Below, piece by piece: positions 1 through 7,719 of a stretch of 36,622 nucleotides of DNA. Origin of the DNA: Symplocastrum torsivum CPER-KK1. Its GTDB lineage: Bacteria > Cyanobacteriota > Cyanobacteriia > Cyanobacteriales > Coleofasciculaceae. Made by a program: the position numbers and the translations under genes. Location: positions 1-36,622 of the forward strand of contig JAHHIF010000074.1 in the NCBI GenBank assembly GCA_019358875.1, read 5' to 3'. How positions within the stretch are numbered: the first letter of the stretch is position 1; each line of letters begins with the position of its first letter. Below the pieces are notes generated by a model. That model had not been told where the DNA came from. It did no database searches and saw only the letters and a program-made list of their open reading frames with translations.

Positions 1-95
1 TCAAAACCCGTATTCTTGAATTTATTGACTATTTCAATCGTACTATGGCAAAACCCTTTAAGTGGACTTACAAGGGTAAGGCTTTGGCGGCATAA
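1..95 (+). CDS. IS630-type transposase, C-terminal end (partial)
   Basis: The window opens inside a reading frame (codons from position 3) that ends at the TAA at 93-95. The last 30 residues include FIDYFNRTMAKPFKW followed by TYKGKAL. This aromatic- and basic-rich tail, with an N-x-x-M/x-x-PF-x-W-x-Y pattern, is typical of the C-terminus of IS630-family DDE transposases. The catalytic residues lie upstream of the window, so I cannot tell whether the copy is intact. A hairpin at 102-123 directly follows the stop. The family assignment rests on the tail alone. Confidence 0.65.
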   Translation, partial: KTRILEFIDYFNRTMAKPFKWTYKGKALAA

Positions 96-101
96 TGGCA
101 G

Positions 102-123
102 GTAGACTTCCGCCGAAGTCTAC
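102..123. terminator. Hairpin between convergent genes
   Basis: GTAGACTTC and GAAGTCTAC form a perfect 9-bp stem around the 4-nt loop CGCC. It lies between the transposase stop (95) and the RTX gene stop (145), which converge, so it could end transcription in both directions. Neither side has a long U-tract, so a role as intrinsic terminator is inferred from position. It could instead belong to the insertion-sequence end. Confidence 0.45.
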
Positions 124-144
124 TAGCTTCTGTAGTTATGGTAC

Positions 145-1272
145 TTAGGCAAAGATGACAATATCTGCGTTGGTCATTGCCAAGCCAGTAGAGAGTATGA
201 AGATCTGTACTTGCGCCGTGCCACCAATGCCATCAGCATCAAAGAACAGACCCCCTGTAGCACTGTTGTAGATGAAGCGATCGCTACTATCAGCCGCCGC
301 TGAACCAACGGTAAATTGAGTCTCATTCAGTACAGTTCCCCCAGCCAGTCCACCGCCGAAACCACTAGCTGAGAAACCTAGCCAGTCCTCTCCCACCTGA
401 AAATCGTTGATGATGTCTATGCCTGTAGTGCTGTACTTACGGAGGAAACGGTCAGCTCCAACGCCACCTGTGAGTATATCGTTACCGATGCCGCCGACTA
501 TGCGATCATCGCCTCCCTCACCCAGAAGAGTGTCATTGCCCTGCTTGCCATACAAAACGTTGTTGGCATCATTCCCCGTGATGGTGTTGTTCAACTCATT
601 GCCTGTGCCATTGATTGGCTGATCCTGCTCTCCTCCTGCTGGATTCGCTGCTCCTTTGAGCAAAAGGTTCTCCAGGTTGGCACTCAAAATCCAAGAAACG
701 GTAGTTTCAACGGTGTCTACTCCAGCATTTACGTCTTCAATGATGCTGTCTGTGACATCTCTAACACGGTAAATATCATTACCCGTTCCGCCATAGAGGA
801 AATCACCACCACCCGAACCTTCCAAGGTGTCATTACCTGCTAGACCAAAAAGGGAGTTCTGATAAGAATTCCCGATGAGAAAGTTATTTAGCTCGTTGCC
901 TGTGGCATTAACATTGGCATTATTTGCACCACCTAAGATTTGTAGGTGTTCTACATTGGCTGCCAATGTATAACTTACACTTCCCGATGTATTCCCAACA
1001 TTAAAGATAACCTTGTCTACTAGACCACCATTCACGTCTTCAACAACGTTGTCCAATAGGTTGTCTACGTAATAAGTATCAACACCCGCTCCACCAATGA
1101 GGGTATCCGCGCCAGTTCCACCATCAAGGCTGTCATTACCATCATCCCCAAATAGCTCATCATTTCCTGCATTACCATTTAGTGTGTCATTGCCAGCCAG
1201 ACCTCTAATGATGTCATCGCTGTCGGTACCAAATAAAACGTTATTAGTCGCGTCGCCATTAATAATAGCCAT
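145..1272 (-). CDS. RTX calcium-binding repeat protein (paralogue 1)
   Basis: Protein of 375 residues made of RTX nonapeptides (GGxGxDxUx). The repeat blocks lie at about residues 24-63, 143-165 and 242-271, separated by modules of the form D-x-Y-x-V ... DTVE-x-x-V-S-W-x-L-x-x-N-L-E. Such repeats bind calcium and form parallel beta-rolls in proteins exported by type I secretion. There is no N-terminal signal peptide. The last ~100 residues form a conserved C-terminal domain ending in the hydrophobic ADIVIFA, as expected for an uncleaved C-terminal secretion signal. The ATG at 1272 is preferred over the TTG at 1293 because AAGGAA lies about 8 nt upstream of it. The neighbouring gene at 1387-2739 is a close paralogue. 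No ABC exporter or membrane-fusion gene lies nearby. No enzymatic domain is visible, so the function is unknown. Confidence 0.88.
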   Translation of the reverse strand: MAIINGDATNNVLFGTDSDDIIRGLAGNDTLNGNAGNDELFGDDGNDSLDGGTGADTLIGGAGVDTYYVDNLLDNVVEDVNGGLVDKVIFNVGNTSGSVSYTLAANVEHLQILGGANNANVNATGNELNNFLIGNSYQNSLFGLAGNDTLEGSGGGDFLYGGTGNDIYRVRDVTDSIIEDVNAGVDTVETTVSWILSANLENLLLKGAANPAGGEQDQPINGTGNELNNTITGNDANNVLYGKQGNDTLLGEGGDDRIVGGIGNDILTGGVGADRFLRKYSTTGIDIINDFQVGEDWLGFSASGFGGGLAGGTVLNETQFTVGSAAADSSDRFIYNSATGGLFFDADGIGGTAQVQIFILSTGLAMTNADIVIFA

Positions 1273-1386
1273 GAGATTTTTCCTTATGTTCAATCGTTCA
1301 AAAGCTTGGGAAAAAGTTAGATAATCACTGCCAAAAACAAATTGCAGCTACTGGCAAAACCACTTGCCTTAGTCGAGTAAGAGAGA

Positions 1387-2739
1387 CTACGCGAAGATAA
1401 AAATATCCGCGTTGGTCATTGCCAAGCCAGAAGAGAGGGTGAAGATCTGTACTTGTGCCGTGCCACCAATGCCATCAGCATCAAAGAACAGACCACCTGT
1501 AGCGCTGTTGTAGATGAAGCGATCGCTACTATCAGCCGCCGCTGAACCAATGGTGAATTGAGTCTCATTCAGTACAGTTCCCCCAGCCAGTCCACCGCCG
1601 AAACCACTAGCTGAGAAACCCAGCAAATCCTCTCCCACCTGAAAATCGGTAATAGTGTCAATGGCTGTAGTGCTGTACTTACGGAGGAAACGGTCAGCCC
1701 CAGTACCACCTGTAAGCGTGTCACTGCCCTTGCCACCAATTAAGGTGTCGTTGCCCGCACCACTCATGAGGATGTCATTACCCGCTTTTCCTATGAGAGT
1801 GTCAAGGCTGTAATCTCCCCTAATTTCATTGCTGAGTTCGTTACCAGTGCCATACATGGTATCGAGGCTACTAAGCGCATAGAGAGTCAGGTTTTCCACG
1901 TTGGCACTAAGTGTCCAAGAAGCAGCAGAGAAAACCAAGTCTATGCCACCATTTGCGTCCTCAACAATGGTGTCGTTGGCATCAGAATATATATCATCGT
2001 TATAGATGAGATAAAGATCATTACCATTTCCACCGATAAGGATGTCGTTACCGCCTCCTCCAGTGAGGTCGTCATCGCCAGCACCACCAAACAGCGAGTT
2101 GTTAGCATCGTTGCCAGTAAGACCGTTGTTGAGACTATTACCCGTGCCATTTATCGCTGCATTACCCGTAAGAACTAGACGTTCTAGGTTGCTACCCAGC
2201 GTCCAACTGATGCTCGATTCTATAGTGTCGGTATCGTAGTAAGGATTGCTAGACTCAATAACTTGGTCGCCGATGTTGTCAACAATATAGGTGTCGCTAC
2301 CATTGCCACCCTCCATGCGATCGGCACCCGCACCACCATCGAGAAGGTCATCGCCAAAGCCAGCAAATAGAGAGTTGTTGGCAGAGTTTCCGTAGATGAG
2401 GTTGCCTAGATCGTTACCTGTGCCATTTATTGCTGCATTACCCGTAAGAACCAGCTTTTCTAAATTCTCACCTAGTACCCAAGTAATGCTGGATTCTACG
2501 GTGTCGAAACTATTACTATCATTAGGGGCTGTCTCTTCAATCAGATCGCCAATGTTGTCAACAATGTAGGTGTCATTACCATTGGCACCCTCCATGAGAT
2601 CGGCACCTATACCACCATCTAGAATGTCATCACCCTCTCCCCCATTGAGGGTGTCATTGCCCGCTAAGCCATTGAGGGTGTCGTTCTCATCAGTTCCGCT
2701 GAGAGTGTCATCGCCATTCGTGCCGTTTCTAGTTGCCAT
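1387..2739 (-). CDS. RTX calcium-binding repeat protein (paralogue 2)
   Basis: Protein of 450 residues with RTX blocks at about residues 8-52, 117-148, 208-242 and 310-348. Between the blocks an ~90-residue module recurs: YIVDNIGD, then a DT-x-ESSI-x-W-x-LG-x-NLE stretch, then LVLTGNAAINGTGN. Its first two copies are very alike. Residues ~348-450 are almost identical to the C-terminal domain of the protein at 145-1272, with only about nine differences seen by eye. The DNA in that segment is also highly conserved, including an unbroken identical run of about 60 bases. This points to recent duplication or gene conversion. It starts at an ATG after GGGTATGTCAAG. The 114 bp separating it from the downstream paralogue suggests co-transcription. 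It is probably exported by a type I system encoded elsewhere; its function beyond calcium binding is unknown. Confidence 0.88.
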   Translation of the reverse strand: MATRNGTNGDDTLSGTDENDTLNGLAGNDTLNGGEGDDILDGGIGADLMEGANGNDTYIVDNIGDLIEETAPNDSNSFDTVESSITWVLGENLEKLVLTGNAAINGTGNDLGNLIYGNSANNSLFAGFGDDLLDGGAGADRMEGGNGSDTYIVDNIGDQVIESSNPYYDTDTIESSISWTLGSNLERLVLTGNAAINGTGNSLNNGLTGNDANNSLFGGAGDDDLTGGGGNDILIGGNGNDLYLIYNDDIYSDANDTIVEDANGGIDLVFSAASWTLSANVENLTLYALSSLDTMYGTGNELSNEIRGDYSLDTLIGKAGNDILMSGAGNDTLIGGKGSDTLTGGTGADRFLRKYSTTAIDTITDFQVGEDLLGFSASGFGGGLAGGTVLNETQFTIGSAAADSSDRFIYNSATGGLFFDADGIGGTAQVQIFTLSSGLAMTNADIFIFA

Positions 2740-2805
2740 CTTGACATACCCAATTTTGTCCTTTTTTCAGTTAACTAGAATACAAAGCGATCGCACTTCA
2801 CCCAC

Positions 2806-2831
2806 GTAGGTCACCCGATTGGGTGACCTAC
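2806..2831 (+). terminator. Terminator-like hairpin with no obvious gene to terminate
   Basis: GTAGGTCACCC and GGGTGACCTAC pair perfectly over 11 bp around the loop GATT, followed by AATTTTTTC on the plus strand. That is a good intrinsic-terminator shape for rightward transcription, yet no plus-strand gene ends just upstream; the RTX gene at 2739 runs leftwards away from it. It may be left over from a lost gene, or block antisense transcription, or be a dispersed repeat. Confidence 0.5.
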
Positions 2832-2947
2832 AATTTTTTCATCTATCCATAGGCGGATTATTGATTTTAGCCAAGTCTACTTATGCTAAGGAATTAATTT
2901 ACTTAACCCCCGGCTTAACTGTTTGCTGAGGCAGCAGGTGTGCTTGA

Positions 2948-3426
2948 ACTTACCTCCCAAATGCCGAACTGCATCAAGTCAACTTTGCCGGCTCAGATTT
3001 ATCAAAGACTGTTTTTACTCACACCTTCGGGAGTATTCTTTGTGTTGCCTTTAGCCCAGATGGTAAACTTCTAGCAGTAGGAGATACCAATGGTGAAGTT
3101 CGCCTTTGGCAAGTTGCAGATGCTCAACCCTTCTTGACGTTAAAGGGACACATAGATTTGGTGTGGTCAGTGGCTTGGAATCCTGATGGTCAAACTTTAG
3201 CCAGTGCCTCTGAAGACCAAACCGTAATGATGTGGGATGTGAAGACGAGACGATTAAAGTGTGGGATGTTAAGACAGGTGAGTGCCTGAAAACTCTAAGA
3301 ACTGAGCGCCCTTATGAAGGGATGAATATTACAGGGGTTACGGGTTTAACAGAAGCACAAAAAGCTACCCTCAAAACACTGGGGGCTATTGAGGTGAGCA
3401 GTTATGGTGAGATGTCATTTCTATAA
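2948..3426 (+). pseudogene. Relic of a NB-ARC/WD40 protein (internal deletion, frameshift)
   Basis: From 2948 one frame, with no start codon and a stop just upstream, reads YLPNAELHQVNFAGSDL and then two WD40 blades (CVAFSPDGKLLAVGDTNG, then VAWNPDGQTLASASEDQ and MMWDVKT). Near 3235-3250 the homology jumps to another frame, DETIKVWDVKTGECLKTL, followed by the tail PYEGMNITGVTGLTEAQK, which ends at 3426. The intact protein at 21465-25142 has the same entry segment (LHHVNFSSSDLAKS) and the same tail. This copy therefore kept the first blades and the extreme C-terminus, lost the ATPase part and most blades, and was knocked out of frame at the join. The junction lies in repeated blade sequence, which suggests slippage or recombination between blades. 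Confidence 0.85.
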
Positions 3427-3463
3427 TTGACATCAAGCTAACAAGTAAGATCTGTTTTTTAAA

Positions 3464-4630
3464 ATGAGTATTGAAGTTGATTACCGATTTCCGCCCGGTG
3501 TTGATGCGGAACGCCAAGCTAAAGTCATTGCAGTAGGGCAAACGGCTGGCACCTGGGATGCCCGTTTTGCTCATCATGAAGAGAAATTGCGATCGCATTT
3601 AGCCGAAGTGGTCGGTGGACGTACCGATCCCGATGGCTATAGCCTCGCTACCATCAGTTTTCCAGAAACTAATGTCGAGAATGACATCTCCAGCCTCTTG
3701 ACAATGATTTTTGGGAAATACTCAATGGCAGGTGCGGCAAAGGTTGTGGCTGTGCGTCTCCCAGAACATTATGGTAGTTATCCAAAATTGGGGATTACAG
3801 GGATTCGGGAAAGATTGGCAGTTGTTGATCGACCCTTGATTATGGCAATTTTTAAGCCAGCGCTAGGACTCTCTGCTGAGGACCATGCGGCGATTTTAAA
3901 AGAAGTTGCTTACGCAGGGCTAGACATTATTAAAGATGATGAGATTATGGGGGACTTAGAGGTTGCCCCAACCCTAAAACGCCTGGAAGCTTGCCGCCAA
4001 ATTATTGATGAGGTCAAGCAGCAGACCGGACGTACAGTCCTGTATGCAGTTAATGTCACAGGTACAGCGGATAAGCTAATTGAGAAAGCGCATCTTTTAG
4101 TACGTGAAGGGGCGAACGCACTACTTCTTAATGTTCTTACTTATGGTTTTTCAGTATTAAGTGCGCTAGCCACTGATGAGAAGATTAATGTGCCAATTTT
4201 TGCTCATCCTGCCTTAGCGGGGGCGATGTGTGCTTCCCCTGACTACGGTATAGCGTACTCAGTTGTGTTGGGAACATTAATGGCGCATGGTGGGGCAGAT
4301 GCGGTGCTGTATCCTGCTCATTATGGGAATTTGCCATTTGACCCAGCCGAGGAAATACGAATTCGCGACAGTTTGCGATCGCGTAATGTCTTCCCTGTCC
4401 CCTCCGCTGGTATTCATCCCGGTGTTGTACCCAAAGCACTCTTCGATTACGGTCAGGATGTTATTCTCAACGCGGGTACTGGAATTATGGATCATCCAGA
4501 TAGTCCAGCCGCAGGTGTTAAAGCCTTTTTTGAAGCCCTAGAACGAGTCAAGCAAGGCGAATCTTTTGAACTAGAAACCCTTCCCAAAAGCGCACTTCGC
4601 CGTGCCGTTGAGAAATGGGGAGTTAAATAA
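3464..4630 (+). CDS. mtnW: 2,3-diketo-5-methylthiopentyl-1-phosphate enolase (RuBisCO-like protein)
   Basis: This 388-residue protein has the RuBisCO large-subunit fold of form IV, the MtnW type of methionine salvage. It tautomerises 2,3-diketo-5-methylthiopentyl-1-phosphate to the 2-hydroxy-3-keto enol form. KPALGLS (K131) matches the active-site lysine loop. DIIKDDE holds the carbamylatable lysine K157 with metal ligands D159 and E160, and FAHPALAGA carries H248. SAGIHPG and NAGTGIMDHPDSPAAG form the phosphate-binding C-terminal part. The length is usual for MtnW and shorter than true RuBisCO large subunit (~470). The ribosome-binding site is weak. The WD40 relic ends 37 bp upstream. mtnX and mtnB lie further downstream on the same strand but are separated from mtnW by another gene. 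Confidence 0.93.
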   Translation: MSIEVDYRFPPGVDAERQAKVIAVGQTAGTWDARFAHHEEKLRSHLAEVVGGRTDPDGYSLATISFPETNVENDISSLLTMIFGKYSMAGAAKVVAVRLPEHYGSYPKLGITGIRERLAVVDRPLIMAIFKPALGLSAEDHAAILKEVAYAGLDIIKDDEIMGDLEVAPTLKRLEACRQIIDEVKQQTGRTVLYAVNVTGTADKLIEKAHLLVREGANALLLNVLTYGFSVLSALATDEKINVPIFAHPALAGAMCASPDYGIAYSVVLGTLMAHGGADAVLYPAHYGNLPFDPAEEIRIRDSLRSRNVFPVPSAGIHPGVVPKALFDYGQDVILNAGTGIMDHPDSPAAGVKAFFEALERVKQGESFELETLPKSALRRAVEKWGVK

Positions 4631-4884
4631 GATCAGTTTGAACAGAAGTAACAATAGAAATCCGGATTTTTATTCTCTAAATTTTTTTTTCTAAAATCTC
4701 CTCCTTAGATAATAAGCTCTTCGTCATTTAAACCTGATTGTCAAAAATTGCCAAATTCTTGTAGTGTAACGATCCTGGTTGCTACTGATACCCAATTTAA
4801 ATGCGCGACAGCTTAAAGTAGGTGACATTACATAAATTAAATGATTATTCTATATAGTAATTAACAAATCTATCTTCTTAAGTA

Positions 4885-5793
4885 ATGAGTAACTTAAGCG
4901 ACACAAGCCAAAAACTAAGCTTTGCTATTATTACTCCTAGCTATGCTCCTGACTTTGAAAGATGTAGGCTGCTATCCTGGAGTCTAAAAGAATTTGTCTC
5001 ACCTTCTGTCACCCATTACATTGTTGTAGACAAGTCGGATCTCCCGCTTTTCTCTCAGCTAAAAAGCCCAAATACAGAGATTATTACCAAAGAATCAATA
5101 CTACCTTGGTGGATTAAAAAGGTTCCCTTTGGTAAGAAGAATAAGTGGCTAAGTTTAAAAACTTTACCGCTCCGAGGTTGGCATCTTCAACAAATTATCA
5201 AAATTGCAGTAGCTCAACACATTCATAAAGACGTTTTGGTGTTCGTTGATTCGGATGCAGCCTTTGTACGCCCTTTTAATCTTCTAAGCCTTACTCGTGG
5301 AGATCAAGCCCAGTTTTTCCGCATACCCAGTGTAGGCTTCCCGACGGTAGAAGGTGAGCAAGGGTATTTAAAATGGCACCGAACTGCTAGTCGCCTACTA
5401 GGTTTGCCACCGATGGATTACCCACTTCCAGGGTACATTGGCAATTTTGTGACTTGGAGACGTGACAATGTTTTGAAGATGTATCAGAAGATTGAGGAGG
5501 TTTCTGGACGGCAATGGATTGAAGCGCTGTGCAACTCATTCCATATTTCTGAATATGTACTGTACGGAGTCTTTATTGACCACGTTCTAAAGGAAAACTC
5601 CGGACATTATGATGTGTCGAGCGGTATTTGTAAGGAATACTGGTCTGATATAGGCATGTCAGATGAGCAGTTGCAAAACTTCTTCGCAGAAATGCCACCC
5701 GGAGACGTAGCTGTAATGATATCAGCTAAAGCTGGTATGTCTGTTGAGCGTTATCAAACTCTATTAGCTACATATAACACTAGCCGCGAATAG
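4885..5793 (+). CDS. DUF6492 family protein, glycosyltransferase-like
   Basis: This 302-residue protein begins with IITPSYAPDFERCRLLSWSL. That opening and FVDSDAAFVRPF (around residues 117-128, a DxD-like nucleotide-sugar/metal motif) are typical of the DUF6492 family, which has a GT-A-like fold. I infer a sugar-transfer role; no acceptor or donor can be read from the sequence. There is no signal peptide or membrane segment. It is preceded by 254 AT-rich bases and followed by a 318-base gap, so it looks like a separate transcription unit placed between mtnW and mtnX. It has no evident link to methionine salvage, which makes an insertion into an ancestral mtn cluster plausible. The ATG at 4885 lacks a clear Shine-Dalgarno sequence. 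Confidence 0.75.
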   Translation: MSNLSDTSQKLSFAIITPSYAPDFERCRLLSWSLKEFVSPSVTHYIVVDKSDLPLFSQLKSPNTEIITKESILPWWIKKVPFGKKNKWLSLKTLPLRGWHLQQIIKIAVAQHIHKDVLVFVDSDAAFVRPFNLLSLTRGDQAQFFRIPSVGFPTVEGEQGYLKWHRTASRLLGLPPMDYPLPGYIGNFVTWRRDNVLKMYQKIEEVSGRQWIEALCNSFHISEYVLYGVFIDHVLKENSGHYDVSSGICKEYWSDIGMSDEQLQNFFAEMPPGDVAVMISAKAGMSVERYQTLLATYNTSRE

Positions 5794-6111
5794 CTTAGCC
5801 CTCTCCTAAGAAAACAGAATGGTTTCTTACGCAGCATAACGGATGCGCTTACGTCCGTGAACAGCTTCTGTCACTCTCAGAAAATCATGCTCGAAGATAA
5901 ACTCTGAAATTGCCCTAATGTAAGGATTTGAGTAGTGAGTTTCTGAGGGAAACTCAAAAATGTAGACTAATTGGGAGAACTACTGTCCTATCAGGGTTTC
6001 AGCATTTGCGATCACCAGAGTGACAGAAGACGGTTAGTACAGCCTCGCGAAAATAACTAATGTGCGATAAGCCTAATGACATGGTAGGCTGATGCCAAGC
6101 TTTGCTAATGC
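5794..6111. other. 318-base gap holding a coding fossil and inverted repeats
   Basis: No intact gene. It contains a minus-strand reading-frame fragment (5827-5991), a 13-bp perfect inverted repeat (5865-5877 with 6017-6029) and a short hairpin at about 5939-5957 (GAGTTTC/GAAACTC, loop TGAGG). The promoter of mtnX is presumably at the right end; I do not see a convincing consensus. Confidence 0.5.
5827..5991 (-). pseudogene. Orphan C-terminal coding fragment
   Basis: The minus strand reads 54 open codons ending in TAA at 5827-5829, bounded upstream by an in-frame TAG and with no ATG near the beginning. The peptide includes YIFEFPSETHYSNPYIRA, then EFIFEHDFLRV and VHGRKRIRYAA. The composition and codon use look like genuine protein, not random sequence. 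I do not recognise the family. Lack of a start codon and of upstream sequence suggests the surviving 3' end of a decayed gene, though a chance open frame of this length cannot be excluded. Confidence 0.4.
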
Positions 6112-6810
6112 TTGATTGTGCCCAAAAGACCGTCGCTATCCAATCAAAATCAGCCCAAACGAGTCGTCTTCTGTGACTTCGACGGCACGATTACAGCCGA
6201 AGAAACCTTCGTGGGGATGCTTAAAGAATTTGCACCCGAATTATCTGAGCAATTGATGCCCGAAATGTACGCTCGGCGCATCACCTTGCGTGAAGGTGTG
6301 CGGCAACTCTTAGAATCAATCCCTTCAGTCCACTATCCCGACATCATTGAATATGCTAAGCCAAAGCTAATCCGTCCAGGACTAGAAGCATTACTGGATT
6401 TTCTGGATGCTCAAGAAGTTCCCTTTATTGTCGTTTCCGGTGGTGTGCGAGGGATAGTGGAAACGGTATTGAGTCAGACAAGTACGAAGGGAAAAAGCTT
6501 AATTGAGCGGATGGCAGCGATTTATGCTGTTGATCTCGATGCGACACGCGACTATCTAAAGGTGTTCTCAGAGTTTGAGGCAGATACAGAACTAGTGGCC
6601 AAGGTGCTAGTGATGGCACGACACCCAGCCGAAGAACAGATTGCGATTGGGGATTCGGTGACAGACTTAAATATGGCACTTCATGCACCTGTAGTTTTTG
6701 CACGCGATCGCCTTTGCCATTACCTCGACGAACACAAGAAGCCTTACATCCCTTGGAATGATTTCTTCGATATCTGTGACAAGTTATCCCAGGAATGGGA
6801 AAACTCTTAA
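6112..6810 (+). CDS. mtnX: HAD phosphatase, 2-hydroxy-3-keto-5-methylthiopentenyl-1-phosphate phosphatase
   Basis: A 232-residue haloacid-dehalogenase phosphatase. Motif I is DFDGTIT with nucleophile D22 and acid D24 (numbering from the TTG at 6112). Motif II is VVSGGVRG at about residue 104, and motif IV is GDSVTDLN near residue 182. In the MtnW/MtnX route this enzyme removes phosphate from the MtnW product to give the acireductone. The short cap region between motif I and motif II fits the MtnX/PSP-like subgroup. Its position between mtnW and mtnB supports the specific assignment. The start is uncertain: TTG at 6112 or GTG at 6118; the ATG at 6108 is out of frame. No strong ribosome-binding site decides between them. 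Confidence 0.88.
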   Translation: MIVPKRPSLSNQNQPKRVVFCDFDGTITAEETFVGMLKEFAPELSEQLMPEMYARRITLREGVRQLLESIPSVHYPDIIEYAKPKLIRPGLEALLDFLDAQEVPFIVVSGGVRGIVETVLSQTSTKGKSLIERMAAIYAVDLDATRDYLKVFSEFEADTELVAKVLVMARHPAEEQIAIGDSVTDLNMALHAPVVFARDRLCHYLDEHKKPYIPWNDFFDICDKLSQEWENS

Positions 6811-7054
6811 TGTAAAGAATAAGGCTGTTCAAGGTGACTAGGGATCTGGGAACAGGTTACTGGGAAGAAATCGAACGTCGCCTGAGCTACCAATGCCAGA
6901 ATCCAACTTTTATCACTACACTAGCTCCTTGGGAACCGCTTCACTAACAGAGTAAATCAGAACGAAGCGGCTTTAATACATATCTTTCCGTGTATGTAAA
7001 GAGTATGTAAGCCCTGACAAATAAAACCCTGTCACGTAAATTTTCGAGGTTAGA

Positions 7055-7684
7055 ATGAATACCGATCCAAGACCAACCTTAATTGCAGCCGCTGGTCACT
7101 TCTACCAGTTAGGCTGGATGGTGGGAACAGCTGGGAATCTCTCCGCTCGGCTGCCCGATGGCAGTTTTTGGATTACTGCCAGTGGACGCAATAAAGGGCA
7201 GCTAGGCATCAGTGACTTCATCCGCATCGCGCCCGATGGCACGGTGTTAGAGCAACGCTCACCGGATGTCCGCCCTTCAGCCGAAACCAGTATTCATCAG
7301 GCAATCTACTCTCTGTTCTCCGATGCCCAAGCCTGCTACCACGTTCACTCCATCGAGGCTAATTTAGTTTCTCACTTTGCTGATGGGGACGCACTGCCTC
7401 TGCCACCTTTGGAAATGCTTAAGGGGTTTGGCGTGTGGGAAGAAAACCCAATATTGGCAATGCCAGTATTTGCTAACCATTTAGAAGTGCCTCGAATTGC
7501 CAGTGATATCCGTGAGCGCTTTCAGGCGGAATCGCCGCCACTGAATGCTTTGCTCATCCGCAATCACGGTGTCACAGTTTGGGCTTCTTCACCAGAAGTT
7601 GCTCACAATTACCTAGAGGTTGTGGAATATATTTTCCGCTATATGGTAGCTGCCCGAAACGTTGGGATCGAGAACGCAAGTTAA
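7055..7684 (+). CDS. mtnB: Methylthioribulose-1-phosphate dehydratase
   Basis: A 209-residue class II aldolase/adducin-fold protein that dehydrates 5-methylthioribulose-1-phosphate to the diketone used by MtnW. GTAGNLSAR (residues 25-32) is the phosphate-binding loop. Catalytic E77 (SAETSIH) and the zinc ligands H96, H98 (YHVHS) and H171 (RNHGVTVW) are all present. The ATG at 7055 follows GAGG at a good distance. The gene lies 244 bases after mtnX. The invertase starts 35 bases after its stop, so the two may share a transcript. The acireductone dioxygenase gene mtnD, often adjacent to mtnB, is not present in this window. Confidence 0.92.
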   Translation: MNTDPRPTLIAAAGHFYQLGWMVGTAGNLSARLPDGSFWITASGRNKGQLGISDFIRIAPDGTVLEQRSPDVRPSAETSIHQAIYSLFSDAQACYHVHSIEANLVSHFADGDALPLPPLEMLKGFGVWEENPILAMPVFANHLEVPRIASDIRERFQAESPPLNALLIRNHGVTVWASSPEVAHNYLEVVEYIFRYMVAARNVGIENAS

Positions 7685-7719
7685 AAAAAGAAGCGTTTGT
7701 AGTGAAGCAAGAGGATGCT

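Noticed and set aside
145..2739. Plus-strand Ser/Pro-rich frames opposite the RTX genes
   Set aside because: They mirror the periodic GGxGxD codons on the other strand; the minus-strand frames have ribosome-binding sites and full family structure.
3232..3426. 64-codon frame as an independent small WD40-type gene
   Set aside because: It contains only the end of a last blade and the tail of the large family, its start is not conserved, and the upstream frame carries the preceding blades; it is the 3' part of a pseudogene.
7579..7719. Invertase start inside mtnB
   Set aside because: The added 47 residues have no family similarity, overlap mtnB by over 100 bases, and a good ribosome-binding site lies directly before the ATG at 7720.
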